This document shows positions 33,857-42,261 of a stretch of DNA of 63,718 bases, in pieces. The position numbers and the translations under genes were made by a program. Position 1 is the stretch's first letter. Each line of letters opens with the position of its first letter. Origin of the DNA: Ruaniaceae bacterium KH17 (GTDB lineage Bacteria; Actinomycetota; Actinomycetes; Actinomycetales; Actinomycetaceae); the NCBI GenBank assembly GCA_900199505.1, contig FZQV01000015.1:1-63718 (forward strand), given 5' to 3'. Under the pieces are notes generated by a model that ran no database searches, had not been told where the DNA came from, and saw only the letters and a list, made by a program, of their open reading frames with translations.

Positions 33857-36847
33857 GTGTCCGAACCTGTAGCCAATGCGCCCGCCCGGAGAAGTGCGCT
33901 CGGCCCCACGATTATTGTCCTGCTCGTGCTTGCCGCGGTCATGTATGTGATCGCGCAAGTGTGGACGGAGGTTCTCTGGTACTCCCAGCTCGGTTTCGAG
34001 AAGGTGTTCTGGACCGAGTGGATCGCCCGTGGTGTGATGTTCCTGATCGGCTTTGCGATCATGGCGCTCGCGGTGGGCCTGCTGATGTGGCTCGCCTACC
34101 GCTCACGGAGCAGCTACGTGCCGCTGGCGAGCAGTGAACGGAGCCTCGAGCCGTACCAGCGTCAGATCGAGCCGTACAAGAAGTGGATCACGATCGCCGC
34201 GATGGTCGTGACGGGAATCTTCTTCGGCGGGCAACTCTCCGGCCAGTGGCAGACCGTTCTGCTGTTCTTCAATGGTTCCAGCTTCGGGCAGGTAGATCCG
34301 CAGTTCGGGCAGGACGTGAGCTTCTATGTCTTCGCGTTGCCGTTCTTCCGATTGATTGCATCGAGCCTGCTCGCGGTACTGATCGTCTCCGGGATCGCCG
34401 CGGCCATTGTCTACTACCTCTACGGCGGCGTCACTTTCACGCCGAAGTTCTCGATGGCGAAGCCCGCCCGAGTTCACCTCGCGGTGGTGGGCGCCCTGAT
34501 CGCGCTCGTTGCGGCCGTGCATTTCTGGCTTGACCGCTACTCGCTCCTGATCGGCCAGCGTGAGAAGTTCTCCGGTGCCGGGTACACGGATGTCAATGCC
34601 GTGATGCCGGCGAAAGCGATCCTCGCGGGGATCGCCGTGATCGTGGCGATCGCCTTCATCGTTGCTGCGATCAAGAACTGGTGGCGAGTGCCGGTTGTGG
34701 CGATCGCGTTGATGCTCGTCTCGGCGCTCGTCGTCGGGATGGGATATCCGGCCTTTGTGCAGCGTTTCCAGGTGGACCCGAACGCCGTCGAGCGCGAGAG
34801 TGAGTACATCCAACGCAATATCAACGCCACACGGGCCGCGTACGGCGTCGGCGGGATGGAGACGGAGCGGTACTCGGCGCGCACGGATACCGAGCCCGGC
34901 CAGCTGCGTGAGGACAGCGAGTCCACAGCCTCGATCCGCCTGCTCGATCCCACGATCGTGGATCAGACGTTCCGCCAGTACCAGCAGTCTCGGCAGTACT
35001 TCGACTTCCCCGATCAGCTCTCTGTGGACAGGTACGAGGTTGACGGTGAGGTACACGACACCGTCATCGCGGTCCGCGAGCTGAATCAGAACGGATTGGG
35101 CGCGGATCAGCGGACCTGGGTCAACGACCACACGGTCTACACGCACGGATTCGGCGTGGCGGCCGCGTACGGTAACAGGGTTGCGGCCGATGGTCGGCCG
35201 GTGTTCTGGGAGCGCGGTATCCCCTCGACCGGTCTGATGGGTGAGTACGAGCAGCGCGTTTACTTCGGTCTGAACTCGCCCGATTACTCGATCGTCGGCG
35301 CGCCCGAGGGCACGGAGGGTTGGGAGTTCGACTACCCGGATGACTCGGCCGAGAACCAATACCTCACGTACACCTTCGAGGGTGATGGCGGTCCGAGCAT
35401 CGGGGGGTTGTTCAACAAGGTCCTCTTTGCGATCAAGTTCCAGTCCTTCAACATCTTGTTCTCGGACCGTGTGACGAGCGAGTCGCAGATCCTCTACAAC
35501 CGCGATCCGGTGGAGCGCGTGGCGGCCGTGGCGCCGTTCCTCACGCTCGATCAGAAGCCGTATCCCGCAGTGGTCGATCGCGACGGCGATCCGGACACTC
35601 CCAAGGAGCTCGTCTGGATCGTGGATGGATACACGGTCTCGAACAGCTACCCATACTCGGCGCGAGAGACGCTCCAGGTGGCCACGAACACGATCCAGAA
35701 CGCAGATCTGCAGATGTTCGCGCCGGTCGAGGAGATCAACTACATTCGCAACTCGGTGAAGGCCGTGGTGAACGCGTACGACGGTTCCGTGACCCTGTAC
35801 GAGTGGGACAGTGACCCGGTGCTCGAAGCCTGGAAGGGCGTCTTCCCGGGGATCATCACGCCCACGGAGGAGATTTCAGGGGATTTGATGGCGCACGTGC
35901 GCTACCCGGAGGACATGTTCTCGGTGCAGCGTCAGATCCTCTCGCGCTACCACGTGACTAACCCGTCATCGTTCTATTCCGGTAATGACTTCTGGCAGAT
36001 CCCGAGCGACCCAACCTCGGGTGAGAACCAGAACTACCTGCAGCCGCCGTACTACATGACGCTCCGGATGCCCACGCAGGACTCGGCGTCGTTCTCGCTG
36101 ACGAGTACGTTCATTCTTGGTGGCGAGAGCGGCCGGCAGATCCTCACGGGCTTCCTCGCGGCGGACGGCGATGCGGGCAGTGAAGCGGGCACCATCGCCG
36201 AGAGCTATGGTCAGTTGCGACTGCTGGAGTTGCCGCGTGACCTGACGATGCCCGGCCCGGGCCAGGTGCAGAACATCTTCAACGCCGATCCGAACGTGTC
36301 GCAGGAGCTGAACTTGCTGCAGCAGCAGGCGTCCTCGGTTCTGCGAGGCAACCTGCTCACGCTTCCGGTGGGTGGTGGCCTGCTCTATGTGCAGCCGGTC
36401 TACACGCAGTCGTCAACGGGTACGCAGGTGCCACTGTTGCACCGTGTTCTGGTCGCCTTCGGTGAGGAGGTGGGCTTCGCGTCCACGCTCGATGAGGCGC
36501 TGGACCAGGTGTTCGGTGGGAACTCGGGCGCGGATACGGGCGACGAGGGAACCCGCCCGCCCACAGATGGCGATGAGGACCTGAGCACGGCGGAGGAGAA
36601 GCTGCGTGATGCGCTGGAGCGCGCTGCGCAGGCGATCAAGGACTCTTCCGAGGCGATGGCCTCTGGCAACTGGACTGCGTACGGCAAGGCTCAGGACGAT
36701 CTGGATCAGGCCCTGCAGGACGCGATTGCCGCAGAGGCGGAGATCTCGGGGGAGCCGCCCGTGGGCGAGGAAGAAGTGGATGAGCTTCCGCTCGACGACG
36801 CCACCGACCTCCCTCTGGACGATGAGACAGAGGACACAGAAGGCTGA
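33857..36847 (+). CDS. UPF0182 family large membrane protein
   Basis: A 996-aa protein of the actinobacterial/cyanobacterial UPF0182 family (Rv3193c-like). The N-terminal third contains about seven transmembrane helices (LGPTIIVLLVLAAVMYVIAQ onward). A large extracytoplasmic domain follows, with conserved blocks such as SRQYFDFPDQLSVDRYEVDG and PDYSIVGAPEGTEG. The C-terminal 90 residues are Asp/Glu-rich and low in complexity. The GTG start is preceded by GAAAGG. The function is unknown. Confidence 0.9.
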   Translation: MSEPVANAPARRSALGPTIIVLLVLAAVMYVIAQVWTEVLWYSQLGFEKVFWTEWIARGVMFLIGFAIMALAVGLLMWLAYRSRSSYVPLASSERSLEPYQRQIEPYKKWITIAAMVVTGIFFGGQLSGQWQTVLLFFNGSSFGQVDPQFGQDVSFYVFALPFFRLIASSLLAVLIVSGIAAAIVYYLYGGVTFTPKFSMAKPARVHLAVVGALIALVAAVHFWLDRYSLLIGQREKFSGAGYTDVNAVMPAKAILAGIAVIVAIAFIVAAIKNWWRVPVVAIALMLVSALVVGMGYPAFVQRFQVDPNAVERESEYIQRNINATRAAYGVGGMETERYSARTDTEPGQLREDSESTASIRLLDPTIVDQTFRQYQQSRQYFDFPDQLSVDRYEVDGEVHDTVIAVRELNQNGLGADQRTWVNDHTVYTHGFGVAAAYGNRVAADGRPVFWERGIPSTGLMGEYEQRVYFGLNSPDYSIVGAPEGTEGWEFDYPDDSAENQYLTYTFEGDGGPSIGGLFNKVLFAIKFQSFNILFSDRVTSESQILYNRDPVERVAAVAPFLTLDQKPYPAVVDRDGDPDTPKELVWIVDGYTVSNSYPYSARETLQVATNTIQNADLQMFAPVEEINYIRNSVKAVVNAYDGSVTLYEWDSDPVLEAWKGVFPGIITPTEEISGDLMAHVRYPEDMFSVQRQILSRYHVTNPSSFYSGNDFWQIPSDPTSGENQNYLQPPYYMTLRMPTQDSASFSLTSTFILGGESGRQILTGFLAADGDAGSEAGTIAESYGQLRLLELPRDLTMPGPGQVQNIFNADPNVSQELNLLQQQASSVLRGNLLTLPVGGGLLYVQPVYTQSSTGTQVPLLHRVLVAFGEEVGFASTLDEALDQVFGGNSGADTGDEGTRPPTDGDEDLSTAEEKLRDALERAAQAIKDSSEAMASGNWTAYGKAQDDLDQALQDAIAAEAEISGEPPVGEEEVDELPLDDATDLPLDDETEDTEG

Positions 36848-36893
36848 TTCCACTTGATCCGCGTCGGCTTGCATCGTACAGTGGATGAGCCGA

Positions 36894-36967
36894 CGCGGGG
36901 TGGAGCAGTTCGGTAGCTCGCCGGGCTCATAACCCGGAGGTCGCAGGTTCGAATCCTGTCCCCGCTA
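36894..36967 (+). tRNA. Initiator tRNA-Met (CAT)
   Basis: A 74-nt cloverleaf with acceptor arms CGCGGGG and CCCCGCT plus discriminator A, so position 1 is C and position 72 is U, the unpaired end typical of initiator tRNA. The anticodon CAT is at 36928-36930, flanked by the three G-C pairs (GGG/CCC) that direct it to the P site. The T arm GGTTCGAATCC is canonical. CCA is not encoded. A terminator follows. Confidence 0.95.
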
Positions 36968-36974
36968 CGAGATC

Positions 36975-37008
36975 AAAAGTCCCGGTTCCAGCAGGAGCCG
37001 GGACTTTT
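36975..37008 (+). terminator. Rho-independent terminator after the initiator tRNA gene
   Basis: A perfect 11-bp stem, AAAAGTCCCGG (36975-36985) and CCGGGACTTTT (36998-37008), with a 12-nt loop, ends in a run of four T. The flanking A-run makes it potentially bidirectional. Confidence 0.85.
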
Positions 37009-37059
37009 GCATACCCGGCTACGTCTTCGGCTTCCCTTGCGGGTTATCGCCTTCCATAA

Positions 37060-37104
37060 CGCGATATATCGTGTTACTCTCGGTTTATCGAGATATATCG
37101 CGAG
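37060..37104. promoter_or_regulatory. Paired GATATATC operators ahead of the DUF4097-padR operon
   Basis: Two copies of the palindromic core GATATATC sit at 37063-37070 (inside CGATATATCG, 37062-37071) and 37092-37099 (inside CGAGATATATCGCGAG), about 29 bp apart, nearly three helical turns. A possible -10 (TACTCT, 37075-37080) lies between them. PadR-family repressors commonly bind such AT-rich dyads in front of their own operon, so autoregulation by the padR product is likely. Confidence 0.6.
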
Positions 37105-37144
37105 TTGCCGATCGTGTCCGACGGCCCTCGCGGGGAGGAAAACC

Positions 37145-37960
37145 ATGAGTCTTGAGAAGTGGCTCATTCAGCCGGGCGAGACCCGCGTGATTGAGCTGGA
37201 TGGGATCAACCGCCTGAAGGTCAGCATGATCGCAGGCCAGGTAGACGTCGTCGCCCATGATGAACCGGGCGTGCGCGTGGAGGTGCGTGGCGTGACCGGC
37301 AAGGACCTGCGCATCGAAGCCAACGGGGGCAGCTTAGAGATCGACCACCCGCAGTTGCGCTGGGACAACTTCCTCGAAGCGTTCAAGGGCTTCGGCTCGC
37401 GAGGTCCTTCCGCAGAGGTGAGCGTGGCCGTGCCGCGCGAGATCGCGCTTACGCTCGGCGTGGTGAGCGCCTCGGCGCTCGTCAGCGGCCTCGCGGCCGG
37501 TGCCAAACTGAACACCGTGAGCGGCGATGTTCTCGCGGATGGCGTGTTCGGCGCGATCACTGCCAACGCGGTCTCGGGGGATCTCCAACTGCGCGGCGTG
37601 GATGGCACGCTCACCGCGAACTCGGTCTCGGGGGAGGTGACCGTCAGCGGCGCCCTTCATCGCGCCACCATCGACACCGTGAGTGGCGACGTCTTCGTGG
37701 ACGCCGAGGTCGCCGTCGGGACCGTGAATGTGAACACCGTGAGCGGCAATACCGCCGTGCGGCTCGGCGCCACCACGGCCTCAAACTACGTGCTGCGCTG
37801 CGTGAGCGGCAAACTCCTCGTCGACGGCGTCCTACGCAGTTCCAGCGGACCCTCCAACTACACGGGGTCGGCCGGGGAGCTTGGCGGGCGGTTCGTGGAT
37901 GTGCGGGTCAACTCGGTCTCGGGTGACATCACGGTACTGCGTCGGAGCGAGGCAGCATGA
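37145..37960 (+). CDS. DUF4097 family beta-repeat protein
   Basis: A 271-aa protein with no signal peptide or transmembrane segment. Its C-terminal two thirds contain at least seven VSG repeats about 18-25 residues apart (NTVSGDV, NAVSGDL, NSVSGEV, DTVSGDV, NTVSGNT, RCVSGKL, NSVSGDI), predicting a right-handed beta-solenoid as in the DUF4097 family. The start ATG 37145 follows GGGGAGGAAAACC; the frame is open farther upstream, through the operators, and is rejected. It is coupled to padR by an ATGA overlap. DUF4097 proteins often accompany PadR or envelope-stress regulators, but their role is not known. Confidence 0.85.
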   Translation: MSLEKWLIQPGETRVIELDGINRLKVSMIAGQVDVVAHDEPGVRVEVRGVTGKDLRIEANGGSLEIDHPQLRWDNFLEAFKGFGSRGPSAEVSVAVPREIALTLGVVSASALVSGLAAGAKLNTVSGDVLADGVFGAITANAVSGDLQLRGVDGTLTANSVSGEVTVSGALHRATIDTVSGDVFVDAEVAVGTVNVNTVSGNTAVRLGATTASNYVLRCVSGKLLVDGVLRSSSGPSNYTGSAGELGGRFVDVRVNSVSGDITVLRRSEAA

Positions 37961-38562
37961 GCCCGGTGTTCTCCCACGGCGACCTGCGCCTCTACCTCCT
38001 CCACTTGCTGAGCGAGGGGCCGCGGCATGGCTACGACCTGATCCAGGCGCTCACCGAGCGCACCGGCGGCACCTACACGCCCAGCGCTGGCACAATCTAT
38101 CCGCGCCTCGCGAAGCTCGATGAGGAGGGGCTGGTCCGGGGCGTGAGCGACGGTCGCCGCACGGTCTACGAGATCACGGATGCCGGCCGCGCGGAGCTCG
38201 ACGCCCGTTCAGGTGAGCTGGATGGAATCGAGCACCGCCTCGCCGATAGTGTGCGGCTGATCGCGGACGAGGTGCGTGGCAGCGTGCGTGAGGCGATGCG
38301 GAGCCTCAAGGCGGATCTTGCCGCAGCAGGCCAGGCAACCCCACGGCAGCAGGCGGGGCCATTCACTGCACCCGCCGATCCACGCGTCGCATCGCGGGCC
38401 GAACTGCAACGCGCGGATGCCGCCATCAACGACTTCCGCGCCACGGTGCGGACCGAGCTACGCGGCCACGTGGCGCGTGGGGGCGAACTGGACCCGGCCG
38501 CCGTCGACCAACTGATCGACGCGCTGGCGAACGCCCGGCAGCAGCTGTCGCAGAAGCTCTAG
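37957..38562 (+). CDS. PadR family transcriptional regulator
   Basis: A 201-aa regulator. The PadR winged helix occupies residues 1-75, with LRLYLLHLLSEGPRHGYDLIQ, the recognition helix region TPSAGTIYPRLAKLDEEGLV and a wing ending GRRTVYEITDAG. A long helical C-terminal region probably mediates dimerisation. It is translationally coupled to the DUF4097 gene and probably represses the operon through the GATATATC sites. It converges on the ABC transporter genes with only 6 nt between stops. Confidence 0.92.
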   Translation: MSPVFSHGDLRLYLLHLLSEGPRHGYDLIQALTERTGGTYTPSAGTIYPRLAKLDEEGLVRGVSDGRRTVYEITDAGRAELDARSGELDGIEHRLADSVRLIADEVRGSVREAMRSLKADLAAAGQATPRQQAGPFTAPADPRVASRAELQRADAAINDFRATVRTELRGHVARGGELDPAAVDQLIDALANARQQLSQKL

Positions 38563-38568
38563 CGCTGA

Positions 38569-40281
38569 TTACGCGGCCCCGAGCTGGATGTCCGCTCCGG
38601 GGATCGCCGCGAGCAGGTTCTTCGTGTAATCCTGTTGCGGGTTGTCGAAGACTTCGTCCGTCGATGCCTGCTCCACGATCACGCCCTGGTTCATCACGCA
38701 CACGCGATCGGCCACGATCCGCACCACGGCGAGATCGTGGGTGATGAACAGGTAGGTCAGATCGAGTTCACGCTGCAACTCCAACAACAACTCGAGGATC
38801 TGTGCCTGCACGAGCACGTCCAGCGCCGAGACCGCCTCGTCGAGCACGAGGATCTCCGGCTTCAACGCGAGCCCACGCGCCACGGCGACGCGCTGCCGCT
38901 GGCCGCCCGAGAGTTCGTTCGGGTAGCGGGTGGCCAGATCACGGGGGAGCGCCACCTGGTCGAGCAACTCCAGCACGCGCGCCTTCCGGCTCGCGGAGTC
39001 ACCCACGTTGTGCACGTTCAGCGGCTCCATGATGGTGTTGCCGATGTTGTGTAGCGGATCGAGCGAGCCATACGGGTCCTGGAACACCGGCTGCAGCTTG
39101 CGCCGCAGCGCGAATAGCTCGGGCTCGCTGAGCTTCGCGGTGTCCTTCCCCTCGATGGTGATGGAGCCCGACGTCGGCTGCTCCAGCTGGAGCACCATCT
39201 TGGCGATCGTGGACTTGCCCGAGCCGGACTCGCCCACGAGCGCGAGCGTCTCACCACGGTGAATGGTGAAGTTCGCATTGTCGACCGCCACCAAGTCCTC
39301 GGAGCCGAAGTTGCCCTTGCGTAGCTTGTAGATCTTGGTCAGATCCTCGACGACGACGATTGGCTCGCCCTTGCCGGCGAAGTCGCCCGGGCCCGCCGTG
39401 TGGGCCGCGAGGTCGTACGTTTCGCTCGGCGCATCGGGTAGTTCCGGATCGGTGCCTAGACGGCGCGAGGCGAGGCTCGGCGCCGCCGAGACGAGGCGCT
39501 TCGTATACGGGTGCTGCGGATTCTCGAGAATCGCGCGGCTCGGCCCGGCCTCGACGATCGCACCCTGGTACATCACCAAGAGCTTCTCCGCGCGTTCTGC
39601 TGCGAGCCCGAGATCGTGGGTAATCAGCACGACGGCGGTCCCGAGCTCCGAGGTGAGCTGCTCCAGGTGGTCGAGTACCACCTTCTGCACGGTCACGTCG
39701 AGGGCGGAGGTCGGCTCGTCCGCGATCAGCAGTTGCGGATCGGCGGAGAGACCCACGCCGATCAGGGCGCGCTGCTTCATGCCGCCGGAGAACTGGTGCG
39801 GATACTGCTTCATCCGCTTCTCGGCGTCCTGCAGGCCCGCCTGCTCGAGCACCTCCACGGCGCGTGCGTGCACGGCCTTGCGGCCCGTGGCGAGGCCATT
39901 CGCTCGCACCGCTTCTTCGATCTGGAAGCCCACGGACCAGACCGGATTCAGGTTCGACATCGGGTCCTGCGGGACGAAGCCGATCTCGCGGCCGCGGATT
40001 CGCTCCATGGCGCCGCGCTTGATGCCCACGAGCTCGCGCCCGTTCCAGGTGATCGAGCCCTCCGTGATGCGGCCCGTGCCGGGGAGCAGGTTGATCACGG
40101 CGTGCATGGTGGTGGACTTGCCCGAACCGGACTCGCCCACAATGGCGACCGTCTCGCCGGGATAGACATCGAAGCTCACGCCGTGAAGCACCTCGTTGAG
40201 GATCTTCTCGGACCTGAAGGCGACCTTGAGATCGCGCACGCTCAGGAGCGGCTCGGCGTACTGGGTGGGGGTCTCGCTCAT
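38569..40281 (-). CDS. Dipeptide/oligopeptide-type ABC transporter, fused double ATP-binding protein
   Basis: A 570-aa protein with two complete ABC domains, equivalent to a DppD-DppF fusion. Each half has Walker A GESGSGKST, a signature (QFSGGMKQRALIG in the first half, ELSGGQRQRVAVARGLA in the second) and Walker B (LLIADEPTSALD; ILVLDEAVSALD). Each half ends with the C-terminal extension of peptide transporters (NPQHPYTKRLVSAAP; NPQQDYTKNLLAAIPG). It is the last gene of the SBP-permease-permease-ATPase operon and overlaps the upstream permease gene by 4 nt. Peptides are the likely cargo; nickel or opines are possible. Confidence 0.92.
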   Translation of the reverse strand: MSETPTQYAEPLLSVRDLKVAFRSEKILNEVLHGVSFDVYPGETVAIVGESGSGKSTTMHAVINLLPGTGRITEGSITWNGRELVGIKRGAMERIRGREIGFVPQDPMSNLNPVWSVGFQIEEAVRANGLATGRKAVHARAVEVLEQAGLQDAEKRMKQYPHQFSGGMKQRALIGVGLSADPQLLIADEPTSALDVTVQKVVLDHLEQLTSELGTAVVLITHDLGLAAERAEKLLVMYQGAIVEAGPSRAILENPQHPYTKRLVSAAPSLASRRLGTDPELPDAPSETYDLAAHTAGPGDFAGKGEPIVVVEDLTKIYKLRKGNFGSEDLVAVDNANFTIHRGETLALVGESGSGKSTIAKMVLQLEQPTSGSITIEGKDTAKLSEPELFALRRKLQPVFQDPYGSLDPLHNIGNTIMEPLNVHNVGDSASRKARVLELLDQVALPRDLATRYPNELSGGQRQRVAVARGLALKPEILVLDEAVSALDVLVQAQILELLLELQRELDLTYLFITHDLAVVRIVADRVCVMNQGVIVEQASTDEVFDNPQQDYTKNLLAAIPGADIQLGAA

Positions 40282-41255
40282 CGCAGCGCCCTCGCCTTCG
40301 GATCGAGGGCATCACGCACGACTTCGCCGAGCAGAATGAAGCCCAGCACGGTGATGGTCAACGCCAAAGAGGGGTAGAGCAGCGGCATCGGATCGGTGCG
40401 AAGCGAGCGCTGTGCGGCGCTGATGTCGTTACCCCAGCTGATGAACTCTCCCTGAGGTAGTCCCACGCCGAGGAAGGAGAGCGTGGCCTCCGCGACGATC
40501 GCGCTGGACAGCGAGAGTGTCGTGACCACGATCGCAGGTGCGAGCGAGTTGGGTAGCACGTGCCGCATCAACGTCATGAATTTCGAGACGCCGAGTGACC
40601 GGGAGGCCATCACGAAGTCCGAGTTCTTCACGCGGAGAATCTCACTTCGCACCACGCGCATGGTGATGGGCCAGGCGAAGCCACCGATCGCCAGTGCGAT
40701 GACGATCGGGTTCCGGTGCTCGCGCAACACACTCATCACCACGATCGCGGCGAGGATGTACGGGATTGAGAAGAAGATGTCACCCACGCGAGAGAGCACC
40801 GCATCCAAGGCCCCGCCGTAGTACCCGGCGAGCGCGCCCATGATCGTGCCGATCACGAAGGTGATGATGATGACGTAAATACCCACGGAGACCGAGGTCG
40901 AGGTCCCGTGGATCACGCGCGAGTAGATATCGCATCCCTGGACGTCGAATCCCAAGGGGTGCCCAGCTTCTGCGGGACCGTTCGAGTGGGAGAGGGCGCA
41001 TGAGCGTGGGTTCACACTCGTGAAGAGTGTGGGGAAGAGCGACACCAGGATCACCACGAGAATGATCGCGGAGGCAACCCAGAACATGACGCGGCGTCGC
41101 ATGTCCCGCCAGGCATCGATCCAGAGTCCCGACTTCCGCTCGGATACCTTGACGGTGTCGACGGCGGCCACCGGAGTCTCCGAGACCGGCGCAACAACGT
41201 GCTCGATCGGTGGGCGCGGATAGCGGTTGGGCGCGCTGATGTGCTTCTCAGGCAT
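40278..41255 (-). CDS. Peptide-type ABC transporter permease (DppC-like)
   Basis: A 325-aa membrane protein. A cytoplasmic N-terminal tail of about 55 residues is followed by six transmembrane helices. The binding-protein-dependent transport motif is visible as ASRSLGVSKFMTLMRHVLPNSLAPAI, and the SFLGVGLPQGEFISWGNDI segment is typical of DppC/OppC. It overlaps both neighbouring genes. Confidence 0.9.
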   Translation of the reverse strand: MPEKHISAPNRYPRPPIEHVVAPVSETPVAAVDTVKVSERKSGLWIDAWRDMRRRVMFWVASAIILVVILVSLFPTLFTSVNPRSCALSHSNGPAEAGHPLGFDVQGCDIYSRVIHGTSTSVSVGIYVIIITFVIGTIMGALAGYYGGALDAVLSRVGDIFFSIPYILAAIVVMSVLREHRNPIVIALAIGGFAWPITMRVVRSEILRVKNSDFVMASRSLGVSKFMTLMRHVLPNSLAPAIVVTTLSLSSAIVAEATLSFLGVGLPQGEFISWGNDISAAQRSLRTDPMPLLYPSLALTITVLGFILLGEVVRDALDPKARALR

Positions 41256-42174
41256 AGCGAATCCTCGGGTCGAGCACGGCGTAGAGCAAGTCGATGAAGA
41301 GGTTCACGCCGAGGTAGATGAGCACCATCACGGTCACGAAGGAGACCACTGTGGCGTTCTCTCCGCGCAGGATGGCGTTGAAGACTGTGTTTCCAACTCC
41401 AGGGATATTGAAGATGCCCTCGGTGACGACGGCACCCACCATGAGCGTGCCGAAGTCCGTGGCGGTGTTGGTGATCGTGGGGATCAGGGAGTTGCGCAGC
41501 ACGTGCACGGGGATCACACGACGGCGTGGGAGCCCCTTCGCGTACGCGGTACGGACGAAATCTTGGTTCAGGGTGTCGATCACGGAGGAGCGAGTGAGCC
41601 GCATGCTCGTGGCATAGAGGCTGATACCGAGAACGAGGCCGGGTAATACCAGCTCGCTCCATGGTGCTGTCCCGCTGACGGTGGGTCTGAACCACCCCAG
41701 TTCAAGGCCGAATACGTACTGTGCGATGAACGCCAGCACGAAGATCGGCAAGCTCATGAAGAGAAGCGCGATGATCAGGTTGAGGTTGTCGAAGAAGCGG
41801 CCCTTGCGAAGGCCTGAAATAAGGCCGATCGACACGGCCAAGATCAGCTCAAACGTAATCGCGAGGATCGCGAGCCGGAGAGTTGGGGGGAATGCCCGGG
41901 CCAGGATTTCGGTCACCGGCTCACCCGAGAAGCTCATGCCGAAATCGCCGGTGAAGATGCCCTTCAGGTAGAGCAGGTACTGCACGATGAAGGGCTTGTC
42001 GAGGTTGTACTGCGCATACAGCTTGTCCAGGAGAGCCTGGCTCGGCTGGCGCTCGCCGAACATTGCGGCAATTGGGTCGCCCGGCATCGAGAAGACCATC
42101 CAGTAGATCAGGAAGGTCGTGCCGAGGAGCACGGGGATTACCTGAAGGACTCGGAAGAAGACGTATCTCAGCAC
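41248..42174 (-). CDS. Peptide-type ABC transporter permease (DppB-like)
   Basis: A 308-aa permease with six predicted helices. The N-terminus MLRYVFFRVLQVIPVLLGTT and the GDPIAAMFGE segment are characteristic of DppB/OppB. The cytoplasmic coupling loop reads YAKGLPRRRVIPVHVLRNSLIPTI. The GTG start at 42174 comes 87 nt after the SBP gene, with a hairpin between them. Confidence 0.9.
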   Translation of the reverse strand: MLRYVFFRVLQVIPVLLGTTFLIYWMVFSMPGDPIAAMFGERQPSQALLDKLYAQYNLDKPFIVQYLLYLKGIFTGDFGMSFSGEPVTEILARAFPPTLRLAILAITFELILAVSIGLISGLRKGRFFDNLNLIIALLFMSLPIFVLAFIAQYVFGLELGWFRPTVSGTAPWSELVLPGLVLGISLYATSMRLTRSSVIDTLNQDFVRTAYAKGLPRRRVIPVHVLRNSLIPTITNTATDFGTLMVGAVVTEGIFNIPGVGNTVFNAILRGENATVVSFVTVMVLIYLGVNLFIDLLYAVLDPRIRYA

Positions 42175-42217
42175 GAGCCTGCCTCCGTATGTTGCATGTT
42201 CGCCATCGTTTCAGTAT

Positions 42218-42251
42218 CTGCGGGGCCCCGGACGGACCCGGAGCCCCGCAG
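42218..42251 (-). other. Intercistronic hairpin between the peptide SBP gene and its permease genes
   Basis: Arms 42218-42231 and 42238-42251 (CTGCGGGGC-CCGG) pair at 13 of 14 positions around a 6-nt loop, 10 nt after the SBP stop. No U-run follows on the minus strand. It is likely to stabilise the SBP message or attenuate downstream transcription. Confidence 0.65.
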
Positions 42252-42261
42252 CAGAGGTCAG

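Noticed and set aside
37007-37144. N-terminal extension of the DUF4097 protein
   Set aside because: It would be read through the terminator edge and the operator region; ATG 37145 has a good ribosome-binding site.
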